Shown piece after piece: positions 1-8,628 of a stretch of DNA of 64,000 nucleotides; the first letter of the stretch is position 1, and each line of letters opens with the position of its first letter. The stretch comes from JANLQX01 sp031418775 (GTDB lineage: Bacteria > Actinomycetota > Acidimicrobiia > Acidimicrobiales > JANYDT01). The notes beneath the pieces were generated by a model that saw only the letters and a list, made by a program, of their open reading frames with translations, was not told where the DNA came from and did not search any database. Both the position numbers and the translations under genes were made by a program. The stretch is from positions 1 through 64,000 of the forward strand of contig JANOJN010000016.1 of the NCBI GenBank assembly GCA_031418775.1, in the 5' to 3' direction.

Positions 1-200
1 TCTGATCAGCGGGGCGCCAGTCGAAGAACCGGAGCAGGGCCAGGCCGCGCTCCGGCTCACGATGCCGTGCTACGGAGCCGCGATCTTTTCGCTCAGCGAG
101 TAGCCATCGTTACGACGGCGACCAGAACCGTCCTGCCCGAGCCGCATCGGCTCCGCGGCGACCGGCGTCCCCGAGGATCTCCTCGCGTGACCGCCGGTCC

Positions 201-645
201 CTACCGGTTCCGGTCTGTCAGCGCCGGGCCGCAGCGGATAACTCCCTCTGACCGGTAGGTGAGGTTGAGGATGTCGCTGGATGTGGTTGTCCCCTTGTCG
301 GTGATTCCGACGAGGTCGCCGGTCCCGGTTCCTGGGATGATCTCCCACTCCACCGGCAGCTGCACGCCTCCGATCACGTCGCTCGCTACCCGGCTGATGA
401 ATGCGCCGGTACCGCACCCCTCGACGCTGCCGGTGAATGATGAGAACGAGTTGCTTGCACGTCGGCTCCGGCATCAAGCCCGGTGATGGTCAAGAGGTCC
501 GTGCCGGTCAGTGAACCCGTCACTGTTCCGGGACCCGCAACCCGGATGGAGCACCGACCATTGGCGTCGCAGACTTGCGGGCGAGAAGAGTCTTCGTGGG
601 ATCGACAACTTTGGTGAAACGCACGTTGACCTTGCGGGTTGGCTG
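201..645 (-). pseudogene. Frameshifted DUF3224-like secreted beta-barrel gene
   Basis: Three minus-strand frames read in turn give one continuous protein-like sequence. The first segment (about 640-575) contains VNVRFTKVVDPTKTLLAR. The second (about 573-470) contains CDANGRCSIRVAGPGTVTGS. The third (about 465-201) contains EGCGTGAFISRV and EWEIIPGTGTGDLVGIT, then ends at a stop at 201-203. The GTGTGDLxGITxKG pattern resembles DUF3224/allene-oxide-cyclase-like barrel proteins, usually small and secreted. Two frameshifts and no convincing start make it a decayed gene. Bases 1-200 show no recognisable gene. The family call rests on remembered motif patterns only. Confidence 0.5.
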
Positions 646-842
646 CGCGCGCGGGCTGCGCTCGGTGCGTTGGTGATCCACGTCGGCCGCGACCTGTCGA
701 CCGACCACATCGACGCGATCGGGGGGCGGAGCCGCCGAACACGGCGGAGAAGTCCCTGCGCAACACCATCGTGGAGTTGCGCCGACTTCTCGGCCCCTCC
801 GGTCTGGTGACGACCCCGACCGGGTACCGGCTCATGCTGAAC
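646..842 (+). pseudogene. Fragment of a SARP/BTAD-type winged-helix regulator
   Basis: Frame 1 reads ALGALVIHVGRDLSTDHIDA up to about 720. After a one-base shift at a run of G, frame 3 reads EPPNTAEKSLRNTIVELRRL and LVTTPTGYRLML. Joined, these match the C-terminal-regulator winged helix that opens SARP/AfsR-like activators, where the linker is normally DALWGxxPPxTAxxxL. The rest of the regulator is missing. A further open frame runs on to about 1092 with no family I recognise. It abuts the DUF3224-like remnant on the other strand, so this whole end looks degraded. Confidence 0.55.
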
Positions 843-1091
843 GGGCGCGCCTTGCGGAGTCCCGTGAGGCCAAGCGGGAGGCTGCGTGTGCGGTTGTCCT
901 CGAGGCTCGAATCCTCCGACAGGACCCCGCTCTGGATCGCGTCCGGGCAGCCACTGTTGCCTGCACCCCTTGCCCCGGTCCTGGCGACGAATGGCCGATG
1001 ATGGGACGAGCCGACGCGATGGACGAACTGGTGCGTTCGCGTGACCGACCGCGGCGGCATCGAAGCCCGAGATTTCGAGCTGCTGGCCTCG

Positions 1092-2342
1092 TTAGCCCGT
1101 AGCGGCCTTCCAGAGTCGATCCACCGGCAACACGGCAAGTCGTTCCCCGATCTTGAGCGCTTCAGGGGCAAGGCAGAACAGCACGCCGAATCGAAATCGG
1201 TCTCCCAGCCGATCGGCGAGGAATTGCAGGCCCTTCAGGTCCTTTCGCGTGGGTGAGGATGTTGCTTTCACCTCGATTCCGACGATGCCGCCGTCGGGGG
1301 CTTCAAGAATGAGATCCACTTCGGCCCCGTCGCGATCACGGAAATGCCAAAGCGACGGCGTCGTTTCCGACCAGGTGATCTGACGCCGAACCTCATTGCC
1401 GACGAACGTCTCCAGTAGCGGACCGAGCATGTTGGTGTCGCGTCGAAGTGCCTCCGGGTTCGTGCCGAGGAGGTGTGCCGCAAGTCCGGAGTCGACGACC
1501 GACAGCTTCGGCTTGCGGATCACTTTCGAGCTGAGATTGGTGGACCATGCGGGGACGGTGTGCACCAGGAAGGAGGTGCTGAGTCGGGCAACGTAGGCGC
1601 TCCCGGTGCGCGCCGGAATTCCCAACAGGTTCGAGAGTTCGGCGACGTTCAATTCGCTTGACGTCCGAGCTGCGCAGAGTCGGAGTAGTTGCGGAATCTC
1701 GGCCAAACGTTCGAGTTCGGCGACCTCTCGGACGACCTTCTCCACGGTTGTGGATACGTAGTTGTCGAACCAGCGACGACGACGTTGCGTCGTTCGTTCG
1801 ACAACATCAGGAAAACCGCCTCGACAGACGCTTTCGATGACCGATGAACGCGTCATTGCAGTGCTGCGGACGAGGCTCGCAGGGTCGTGAAAGACGGTAT
1901 CGACAAACTGGTCGGGTTGCCCGGTGAGCTCTCCTTGGGTGAAGGGGCCAAGCTCGATGATGTCGACCCGCCCCACGAGCGAGTCCGCCATGTCTGGAGC
2001 GGCGAGGAGTCTGGAGGATCCGGTGAGCACGAATCTTCCCGGGCGGCGGTCACGATCGACCTCTGCTTTGATTGCGCGAAAGATGGTTGGCTCGAGCTGA
2101 GCTTCGTCGATGACCAACGTGTCGACTCCGCGGTCGAGGAATCCGCGCGGGTCTCTCCTGGCTGCCATGCGGACGGCAGCGTCGTCGAAACCGACGATTT
2201 CGACGGTTCCGGGATAGTCGAGGCCGCGGACGAGGGTTGACTTTCCTACCTGACGGGCGCCGTTCACCACCACTACGGGCGTGTCAGCCAGGGCGTCTCG
2301 AATGAGGTCGGTGACCCATCTCGGATGTCGTTCCTTCTCCAT
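1092..2342 (-). CDS. AAA_14 / DUF4143 ATP-binding protein
   Basis: A family of P-loop ATPases of unclear physiological role, often found near mobile or toxin-like loci. The Walker A motif GARQVGKST lies about 28 residues from the chosen start, followed by a Walker-B-like LVIDEAQ. The C-terminal DUF4143 part carries EVDLILE...GIEVKAT, which has the look of a PD-(D/E)XK nuclease core. The upstream ATG at 2396 is in frame, but a TAAGAT hexamer 8 nt before the ATG at 2342 favours the shorter 416-residue protein, which also fits the family's short N-terminus. It stands alone and is divergent from the arsenite pump. Confidence 0.85.
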   Translation of the reverse strand: MEKERHPRWVTDLIRDALADTPVVVVNGARQVGKSTLVRGLDYPGTVEIVGFDDAAVRMAARRDPRGFLDRGVDTLVIDEAQLEPTIFRAIKAEVDRDRRPGRFVLTGSSRLLAAPDMADSLVGRVDIIELGPFTQGELTGQPDQFVDTVFHDPASLVRSTAMTRSSVIESVCRGGFPDVVERTTQRRRRWFDNYVSTTVEKVVREVAELERLAEIPQLLRLCAARTSSELNVAELSNLLGIPARTGSAYVARLSTSFLVHTVPAWSTNLSSKVIRKPKLSVVDSGLAAHLLGTNPEALRRDTNMLGPLLETFVGNEVRRQITWSETTPSLWHFRDRDGAEVDLILEAPDGGIVGIEVKATSSPTRKDLKGLQFLADRLGDRFRFGVLFCLAPEALKIGERLAVLPVDRLWKAATG

Positions 2343-2350
2343 CTCGACGA

Positions 2351-2356
2351 ATCTTA
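2351..2356 (-). promoter_or_regulatory. -10 hexamer TAAGAT of the AAA_14 gene
   Basis: TAAGAT on the minus strand lies 8 nt before the ATG at 2342, slightly beyond the 6-7 nt seen at other leaderless starts here. No -35 is obvious. Confidence 0.4.
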
Positions 2357-2449
2357 CTGCTTTTTCGTCGAAGTAGTGATAGCCGTTTCGTCGCATGGGT
2401 AACGGCTGTTTCGTTGGCCCAACCGATCATCCGGCGACAGAGAAGGCAT

Positions 2450-2455
2450 TAGGTT
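2450..2455 (+). promoter_or_regulatory. -10 hexamer TAGGTT of the arsenite pump gene
   Basis: TAGGTT lies 6 nt before a TTG start at 2462. It supports that unusual start codon on a leaderless transcript. Confidence 0.45.
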
Positions 2456-2461
2456 TCATCG

Positions 2462-3598
2462 TTGTTCGACGATCGTCGATCTATTGATCCCGGGGGCTCC
2501 GAGTTGAGCGAGGCACACAACACCACCGTTGTTCCGCCCGGGCGGTCGGTGTCCGACGGGCTCTCGCTGCTCGACCGCTTCCTTCCTGTGTGGATCGGCG
2601 CGGCGATGGTGACGGGCATCGTGTTGGGCCGGGTGTTCACCGGCCTCAACGACTCACTGGAGCGGGTCAAGATCGACACGGTGTCGTTGCCGATAGCCGT
2701 GGGTCTGCTGGCGATGATGTACCCGGTGCTGGCCAAGGTCCGCTACCGCTCCATGGGAACCGTGTTGGCCGATCGCGGCTCACTGGTGATGTCGCTGGTT
2801 CTCAACTGGGTCATCGGTCCGGCGCTGATGTTCGCCCTCGCGTGGATCTTCCTGCCCGACCTGCCCGAGTACCGCACCGGGCTCATCATCGTCGGCCTGG
2901 CACGGTGCATCGCCATGGTGCTGATCTGGAACGACCTGGCCTGCGGTGATCGGGAACTGGCCGCCATGCTCGTCGCCATCAACTCGGTCTTCCAGATCGC
3001 CGCGTATTCGCTGCTCGGTTACTTCTACCTCGAACTGCTACCGGGATGGCTCGGCCTCGACTCGAAGGGGATCAACGTCACCGTGTGGCAGATCGCCAAG
3101 TCGGTGCTGATCTTCCTCGGCATCCCGCTCCTCGCCGGTTTTCTCACCCGCACCTTCGGAGAACGGGCCAAGGGTACTGAATGGTACGAGCAGCGCTTCC
3201 TGCCTCGCATCGGACCCGTTGCGCTCTACGGGCTGCTGTTCACCATCGTCATCCTCTTCGCGCTACAGGGGGATCGCATCACGAACCAGCCGCTCGACGT
3301 CGTCCGGATTGCCATCCCGCTGCTGGTCTACTTCGCCATCATTTGGTTCGGCGCGTTCTACGTCGGGGTGCGTCGCAACATTCCGTACGAGCGAAATGCG
3401 TCGATCGCTTTCACCGCGGCCGGCAACAACTTCGAACTCGCCATCGCCGTTGCGATCGGCGTCTTCGGTGTGTCGTCGGGTCAGGCGCTGGCCGGGGTGG
3501 TGGGGCCGCTCATCGAAGTTCCGGTGCTCGTCGGCCTCGTCTACGCGGCGCTGTGGGCACGCACCCGGTACTACCCGTCCGACGGTTCGGTCCGCTGA
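2462..3598 (+). CDS. acr3: Arsenite efflux transporter, Acr3 family
   Basis: Secondary transporter that exports arsenite across the cytoplasmic membrane. About ten hydrophobic segments span the 378 residues. The family signature ARCIAMVLIWNDLACGD is present, with the cysteine essential for As(III) transport in characterised Acr3 proteins. The start is a TTG with a TAGGTT box 6 nt upstream; TTG 2504 and GTG 2549 are in-frame alternatives that would trim a non-conserved, hydrophilic N-terminus. No arsR or arsC gene is adjacent, so the pump is an orphan here. Confidence 0.9.
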   Translation: MFDDRRSIDPGGSELSEAHNTTVVPPGRSVSDGLSLLDRFLPVWIGAAMVTGIVLGRVFTGLNDSLERVKIDTVSLPIAVGLLAMMYPVLAKVRYRSMGTVLADRGSLVMSLVLNWVIGPALMFALAWIFLPDLPEYRTGLIIVGLARCIAMVLIWNDLACGDRELAAMLVAINSVFQIAAYSLLGYFYLELLPGWLGLDSKGINVTVWQIAKSVLIFLGIPLLAGFLTRTFGERAKGTEWYEQRFLPRIGPVALYGLLFTIVILFALQGDRITNQPLDVVRIAIPLLVYFAIIWFGAFYVGVRRNIPYERNASIAFTAAGNNFELAIAVAIGVFGVSSGQALAGVVGPLIEVPVLVGLVYAALWARTRYYPSDGSVR

Positions 3599-3677
3599 GC
3601 GGGTGCAGAGATCTGGCACCATCAGCCACCCCCGAGGGCGAAAGAGAATATAGCCAGACTTTTAAGCCATATTTCGG

Positions 3678-3683
3678 TACAAT
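3678..3683 (+). promoter_or_regulatory. -10 hexamer TACAAT of the phd-vapC module
   Basis: TACAAT lies 7 nt before the antitoxin ATG. Just upstream, ATATAGC (3648-3654) and GCCATAT (3666-3672) form an imperfect inverted repeat (6 of 7) that could be the Phd operator. Confidence 0.5.
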
Positions 3684-3690
3684 GTAGGGC

Positions 3691-3945
3691 ATGACGGCAA
3701 GAATGCCCATTCACGAAGTCAAGGACCGCCTCTCCAGCGTGATCGCCCAGCTCACCGAGACGGGTGAAGAGGTGGAGATCACGAAGCACGGACGCGTGGT
3801 TGCGGTTCTGGTTCCGCCGCGGCCGGCTGTCGTGGTTCTCGGTTTGGGGGCGTCGACCCGTGGCCATGTGCCGACGATCGACGAACTCCGCTGGGATGAC
3901 GAGGCGTTGCGGGAGATGTTCGGGGGATCGGCCTTCCCGGCATGA
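3691..3945 (+). CDS. Phd/YefM-family antitoxin
   Basis: 84-residue antitoxin expected to bind DNA with its N-terminal domain and to mask the PIN toxin with its C-terminus. The N-terminus MTARMPIHEVKDRLSSVIAQ and the ITKHGRVVAVLVP strand are typical of the Phd/YefM fold. Its stop overlaps the toxin start by 4 nt (ATGA), so the pair is translationally coupled. The start is fixed by the TACAAT box 7 nt upstream. Confidence 0.88.
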   Translation: MTARMPIHEVKDRLSSVIAQLTETGEEVEITKHGRVVAVLVPPRPAVVVLGLGASTRGHVPTIDELRWDDEALREMFGGSAFPA

Positions 3946-4331
3946 GGCTGTTGCTCGACACCCATGCGCTCATCTGGGCGATTGTCGCGCCCGACCGACT
4001 GAGTGAGCCGGCGCGCGCGGCGTTGACGGCGAGCAGCGCGGAGGTCTACGCGTCACACGTGTCGTTGTGGGAGATGGCGATCAAACGACGAATCGGGAAG
4101 TTGGATTCGCTCGATCGTTCTGCCCTCGATTGGTTCGAGACGTACGTACCGCGGTCGCACATGCTCCAGCTGCCAATTGCCGCCGCCCACGTGGGTGCCG
4201 TCGAAGTACTGGAGGCGAAGCACAGCGACCCGTTCGATCGACTTCTGGTGGCGCAGGCCATTCATGAGGGGCTGACTGTGGTGACTGGCGACGAGCTCGT
4301 GAGCCAGTACAAGGTCGACTCGATCTGGTAA
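3942..4331 (+). CDS. vapC: PIN-domain toxin, VapC-like
   Basis: 129-residue ribonuclease toxin of the PIN fold. The acidic pocket residues are visible: D6 in RLLLDTHALIW, the glutamate of LWEMAIK, the aspartates of SDPFDRLLVAQA, and the late VVTGDE. The length is normal for the family and nothing is missing. It is paired with the Phd-type antitoxin just upstream, a combination that is common (phd-vapC style), and the RNA target cannot be read from the sequence. Confidence 0.9.
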   Translation: MRLLLDTHALIWAIVAPDRLSEPARAALTASSAEVYASHVSLWEMAIKRRIGKLDSLDRSALDWFETYVPRSHMLQLPIAAAHVGAVEVLEAKHSDPFDRLLVAQAIHEGLTVVTGDELVSQYKVDSIW

Positions 4332-4406
4332 CTGTCGACCTGGTGCGGTGGAGCGTGCAGCCGACGACTGCGGCCGAGAGTTCCGCGTTCGCCTCGATTA
4401 GCTTAG

Positions 4407-6467
4407 CTACTGCTGCAGCGTCAGTTCCGGGAACCCAGCCATCGTGACCACGCCGCCGGCATCGACGGAGATCTCGCCGGACTCGCCACCGAGCCGGATA
4501 CCACGCACGCACAGGGTTTCGCCCGGCCCGAGGGACGGACGGAAACGCACGATTCCTGCGGGGACGTCGGGTTCGAGACCGAGCGCAGAGCGAAGCAGCA
4601 GTAGCGGCGCACCGGCGCTCCATGCCTGCGGCGAGCATGCTGCCGGGTAGGGGAGTGGGGCGCCGTCGGTGGTGGTGTCCATTCCACCGAAGAGCTCAGG
4701 GAGTCGCCAGCCGAACTGCTCGGCAGCACTCAGGAGCCCGTCCTTGAGCGCGCGGAATCCGCTGGCGTGGCCGTGGCGGGCCAACCCCGCGGCGATGATC
4801 GCGGTGTCGTGGGCCCACACGGTGCCGAGGTGGTAGCCGAGCGGGTTGTAGGCCTTCTCGTTCGCCCCGAGGGTCCTGATACCCCAGGGGGTACGGAGGT
4901 CGGCGGCGATCGTACGCTCGGCGACACGCGACGCGAGGTCTGCCGGAATAATGCCCGACCAGAGGCACTGTCCCATGTTCGACGAGGCGACACAAAGCGG
5001 TGCTCCGGCTTCATCGAGTGCGAGAGCGATCAGACCATCGTCGTCGACAGGGAAGTGCTCGACGAACGCGATGGAGAGAAGTCGCGCCTCGGCTACCAAC
5101 GCGTCGGCGATCACGTCGCCTTCGCCGAGGTCGCGTTCGAGACGCGCCAAGCCGATGAGGGCCTCGTACACGTACGCCTGCGCCTCCGCTACCGCGAGTG
5201 ATCCGACGGCCAGCGAGCCGTCGGCGTGGACCATGCAGTCGCCGGAGTCCTTCCATCCCTGGTTCCCCAGACCCTTCGGGTCCGGCGTGTACCAGACGAA
5301 TGGACCACGGTTGACCCCTCCAACGATTACCGCATCGTCGCGGCACCACCGCATAGCCGCTCGAGCGGCGGGAAGCAATCGTCGTATGCGATCGATCGGA
5401 GCGCCCCAGCGGTACGCCTCGGCGAGGAGCATGACAAAGAGAGGGCTGGCATCAACCGAGCCGTAGTAGATCTGCCCGCTCTCCATGCCGAACACCTGCG
5501 GCGCGCCCACGCGCCACTCATGGAGGATCTTGCCCGGCGCCTGACGCGTTCGCTCGATGTGCTCGGTGCCTTGCACGGAGGCGACGGAGTCGAGGATGTC
5601 GAGCGCGAGGTCGGTGCCGAGCGGAAGCGATTCCCAGCCGGTGATCAGCGAGTCACGTCCGAACAGTGCGAGGAACCAGGGCGCACCTGCGCTGACGAAG
5701 CGAAGACCTCGTTCGGGGATTTCGGTGGTCAGCGCGAGAAGGTCGGCGATCGACGATTCGATGGCCGGCTGCCATCGCCGGTCGGAGGCGTCGACGGTGA
5801 AGTTCACGCCGTCGACGAGGGCGGCCTCCGTTGTGGGTAGGGACGCTTCGACTCGTCCCGAAGCGAACACCGTCCACGATGCTGTCCATACGCGTCCGGT
5901 CTCGATCTCGGCCTTCCACGTGATCTCGAGGGATGACCCGCGGACGGCAAATGAGGCGGCGCCGTCGACGACCACGGTGGCGAAAAGTTGACCGTCTCGT
6001 TGACTTGTCGCCCGCGGCCCTTCGCCGATCGTCCACGGAAGCGCCGGCCCAGGGGATCGCCCGGACCGGAGACGAAGGATCGACGCGCCGTCGGACTCGA
6101 GGACGACGACGAGCTCGACCGTCTTCGTCGGTCCGAAGGAGTGCAGCTCGATGTGCTCGGTGACCGAGCCGTCGACGACGGTTCGCCGCCGGATGAGCAG
6201 CGCCTTGGCGTTGCGGTGTGCATCGAGAGCAGCAAGGGATGCGATGCGGTCCGATGAGGCGCCGGTGCGATCCGACGCGAGCATTGGTGGCTCAAGGCCG
6301 TCGAGCAGAACGGTGACCGAACTGAGCAGCCGCTCGTCACGGAAGAAGACCCCGAGGAGAGAACCCGGTCGGATCGCACCGGGTCGCGACGACAGCGAAA
6401 TGGTGGTTCCTCGAACGAGTGTCGTCGTGTCGCTGGGAGCGAGCACCTCGATCGATGGGTTTGTCAT
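4407..6467 (-). CDS. Glycogen-debranching-type amylo-alpha-1,6-glucosidase
   Basis: 686-residue protein with an N-terminal beta-rich domain typical of GDE_N_bis proteins and an (alpha/alpha)6 catalytic half. The segment SAGAPWFLALFGRDSLITG, around residue 260, is the hallmark of this family, which trims alpha-1,6 or alpha-linked glucan branches. No signal peptide is seen, so it should act in the cytoplasm on imported sugars. It is the last gene of the lacI-binding protein-permease-permease operon, 34 nt after the second permease. The exact substrate cannot be told from sequence. Confidence 0.82.
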   Translation of the reverse strand: MTNPSIEVLAPSDTTTLVRGTTISLSSRPGAIRPGSLLGVFFRDERLLSSVTVLLDGLEPPMLASDRTGASSDRIASLAALDAHRNAKALLIRRRTVVDGSVTEHIELHSFGPTKTVELVVVLESDGASILRLRSGRSPGPALPWTIGEGPRATSQRDGQLFATVVVDGAASFAVRGSSLEITWKAEIETGRVWTASWTVFASGRVEASLPTTEAALVDGVNFTVDASDRRWQPAIESSIADLLALTTEIPERGLRFVSAGAPWFLALFGRDSLITGWESLPLGTDLALDILDSVASVQGTEHIERTRQAPGKILHEWRVGAPQVFGMESGQIYYGSVDASPLFVMLLAEAYRWGAPIDRIRRLLPAARAAMRWCRDDAVIVGGVNRGPFVWYTPDPKGLGNQGWKDSGDCMVHADGSLAVGSLAVAEAQAYVYEALIGLARLERDLGEGDVIADALVAEARLLSIAFVEHFPVDDDGLIALALDEAGAPLCVASSNMGQCLWSGIIPADLASRVAERTIAADLRTPWGIRTLGANEKAYNPLGYHLGTVWAHDTAIIAAGLARHGHASGFRALKDGLLSAAEQFGWRLPELFGGMDTTTDGAPLPYPAACSPQAWSAGAPLLLLRSALGLEPDVPAGIVRFRPSLGPGETLCVRGIRLGGESGEISVDAGGVVTMAGFPELTLQQ

Positions 6468-6501
6468 TGCATCCAGTTGTAGTTGATGGACCGAGCGGAA
6501 C

Positions 6502-7413
6502 TCAGCCCTTGACTGCGCCCGATGAAAGACCTTGACGGAAATGCTTCTGGAACACGAAGAACATGATCGCCATCGGAATGGTGGTCAGCATCGCTCCGGA
6601 GAGCATCGTGGCCCATGGAACCGACGTGCCGAACTCGCCCTGCAATGACGCCAGACCGACGGGAAGCGTGCGGAGCTGGGGCGCGGCAGGGGTGGCGATG
6701 AGGACCTTCACGAACTCGTTCCACACACCGTTGGTTCGAAGGATGAGCAGCGTGAGCACTCCCGGCGCGGCCATCGGGAGGATCACGACGCGGAACGTCG
6801 TGAAGCGCGATGCGCCGTCGATGGCTGCCGATTCTTCCATTTCGCGGGGGATCTGCTCCATGAACTGTTTCATGACCAAGATGTCGGCGATATCGAACAG
6901 CAGGGGAACGATGATTCCCCAATAGGTGTTCAAGATGTTGAGCTGCTTCATCATGATGAACTGCGGGATGATCAGGACGATCCCCGGAATGCCCATCAGC
7001 AGAACGATGAGGAAGAACACCGCTCGCTGACCGCGGAACTTCATACGGGAAAGTGCGTAACCCGCGAGTGAGGCGATGATGATTCGACCTGTCACGACAA
7101 CCACAGTGACGAACACCGAGTTGATCATCCACCGGGGGAAGTCGACGCTGTCCTTGTTCAGCCCTTTGAGGCCCTGAAGACTCGGGCTCCCGAGGGCGCG
7201 GCTGAAGCTCAGGCTGGTCGGGTGCTTCGAGATATCCGGGTCGGACTTGAACATGCTGATCGCCGACAGAATGAACGGCGAGATGTAGGTGAGTGCCGCG
7301 GTGATCAGGATGGCGTAGAGGAACACCTTCAGCGCAAGGCGCTTGCGTCGTTCCTTCTTCTGCTGAATGAGCCAGTAGTCGATCTCCGCCGGGGCGTCGA
7401 TGATGACCGTCAT
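6502..7413 (-). CDS. Sugar ABC transporter permease, MalG/CUT1 type
   Basis: Inner-membrane subunit of a carbohydrate importer, with six predicted membrane segments. The EAA-type loop reads MEESAAIDGASRFTTFRVVI, which contacts the ATPase. The start at 7413 is chosen because GGAAGGA sits 8 nt upstream. An in-frame start at 7470 would overlap the upstream permease and add a polar tail. It pairs with the permease at 7451-8506. No ATPase gene is in the operon. Confidence 0.9.
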   Translation of the reverse strand: MTVIIDAPAEIDYWLIQQKKERRKRLALKVFLYAILITAALTYISPFILSAISMFKSDPDISKHPTSLSFSRALGSPSLQGLKGLNKDSVDFPRWMINSVFVTVVVVTGRIIIASLAGYALSRMKFRGQRAVFFLIVLLMGIPGIVLIIPQFIMMKQLNILNTYWGIIVPLLFDIADILVMKQFMEQIPREMEESAAIDGASRFTTFRVVILPMAAPGVLTLLILRTNGVWNEFVKVLIATPAAPQLRTLPVGLASLQGEFGTSVPWATMLSGAMLTTIPMAIMFFVFQKHFRQGLSSGAVKG

Positions 7414-7450
7414 CGGTTCATTCCTTCCGGCGCTGGGTCGTTCCGTTTCA

Positions 7451-8506
7451 TCAGTCGTACCCCTTGTCACTCACGAGCATGCGTTGGACGAACGTGAAGA
7501 CGGCGATGATGAAACACAACAGCACTGCGAGCGCCGCAGCAAGGCCGGCCTGTCCATTCTTGAAAGACTGGAAGTAGATCCAGAACGCCGGTGTGATCGT
7601 CGACTTGTCGGGCCCGCCGAAGCTCATGGCGAAGATCTGGTCGAAGACCTGCCACGTTCCGACAAGGCCGAGGACCAGCACCAGGTAGACCTGCGGTCGG
7701 AGCATCGGCAGCGTGATGTAGCGCATGCGCTTCCACCCGGTAGCGCCGTCGAGCGTCGCCGCTTCGTCGAGGGACTCCGGGATGTTCTGCAGACCGCCGA
7801 GGAAGATGAGCATGAGCGTGCCGCTCGTCGTCCAGATGACGCTCGACATGATTGCCGACATCGCGACGCTCGGCCCGGCGAACCAGTCCCACCAGCTCAG
7901 CCCGAAGAACGAGCCCTTCATGAAGCCGGGTGGTTTGTCGACGCCGAACACCCCGAGCAGGTTGTGGAACGTGCCGCGAGAATTCCCGAACCAGTTGACC
8001 TTCTTGCCCGGGAAGATCTTGTTCGCCAGCCCGTCCACCTGGAACATGAACTTGAAGATCAGCGATACCGCGATCGAGCTGGTGATCGAAGGAAAGAAGA
8101 ACGCGAGCCGAAAGAAGCTGCGACCCTTGAGGAACTTCTGGTGGACGACAACGGCGAGCACGAATGCCAGAAAGGTCTGAATCGGCACAACGAAGATGAC
8201 GTAATAGAAGTTGTTCTTCAACGACAGCGCGAAATCGGACCTCCGCAGCGAGTCGTCGACGATCAGCGTCTTGTAATTGTCGAGGCCGATGGACACGGCC
8301 TTCTGCGGTGGGGTGATACCGCTCCAGTCGGTGAAGCTCACCCAGACCGCCATGAAGATCGGGATCACGGTAAAGATCAGAAGCCCGAGCACGAATGGCG
8401 CGAGGAAGATCCAGCCCGTTCGGGTGTCGTGCTCGAAGAGCTCGGTCTTTCGGTTGCGGCGGTCGCGGCGGGTGACCGCCTTCTTCGGGCTCAGCGTGAT
8501 TGCCAT
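7451..8506 (-). CDS. Sugar ABC transporter permease, MalF/UgpA type
   Basis: 351-residue first permease of the CUT1 importer. The N-terminal cytoplasmic stretch is followed by WIFLAPFVLGLLIFTVIPIF and further membrane helices. The EAA loop reads LDEAATLDGATGWKRMRYIT. It lies 122 nt downstream of the binding-protein gene, with a hairpin in that gap, and upstream of its partner permease. Products should form a heterodimeric channel for an oligosaccharide. Confidence 0.9.
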   Translation of the reverse strand: MAITLSPKKAVTRRDRRNRKTELFEHDTRTGWIFLAPFVLGLLIFTVIPIFMAVWVSFTDWSGITPPQKAVSIGLDNYKTLIVDDSLRRSDFALSLKNNFYYVIFVVPIQTFLAFVLAVVVHQKFLKGRSFFRLAFFFPSITSSIAVSLIFKFMFQVDGLANKIFPGKKVNWFGNSRGTFHNLLGVFGVDKPPGFMKGSFFGLSWWDWFAGPSVAMSAIMSSVIWTTSGTLMLIFLGGLQNIPESLDEAATLDGATGWKRMRYITLPMLRPQVYLVLVLGLVGTWQVFDQIFAMSFGGPDKSTITPAFWIYFQSFKNGQAGLAAALAVLLCFIIAVFTFVQRMLVSDKGYD

Positions 8507-8570
8507 GACGTGTCCGGTCCAGAGTCGGTGCTTCGGAAACAGCGAACGAACTGCGCGAAGGAGGTCCGGA

Positions 8571-8600
8571 TCACCGACGCGACATTCCTCGCATCGGTGA
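8571..8600 (-). terminator. Intercistronic hairpin after the binding-protein gene
   Basis: Arms 8571-8582 and 8589-8600 are complementary over 12 nt with one wobble-type mismatch and a 6-nt loop. There is no T-run, so this is more likely an mRNA stabiliser or partial attenuator than a terminator. Such elements commonly raise binding protein over permease. Confidence 0.45.
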
Positions 8601-8628
8601 CCCGTCGTCCTCCTGAAGGAAAAGGGGC

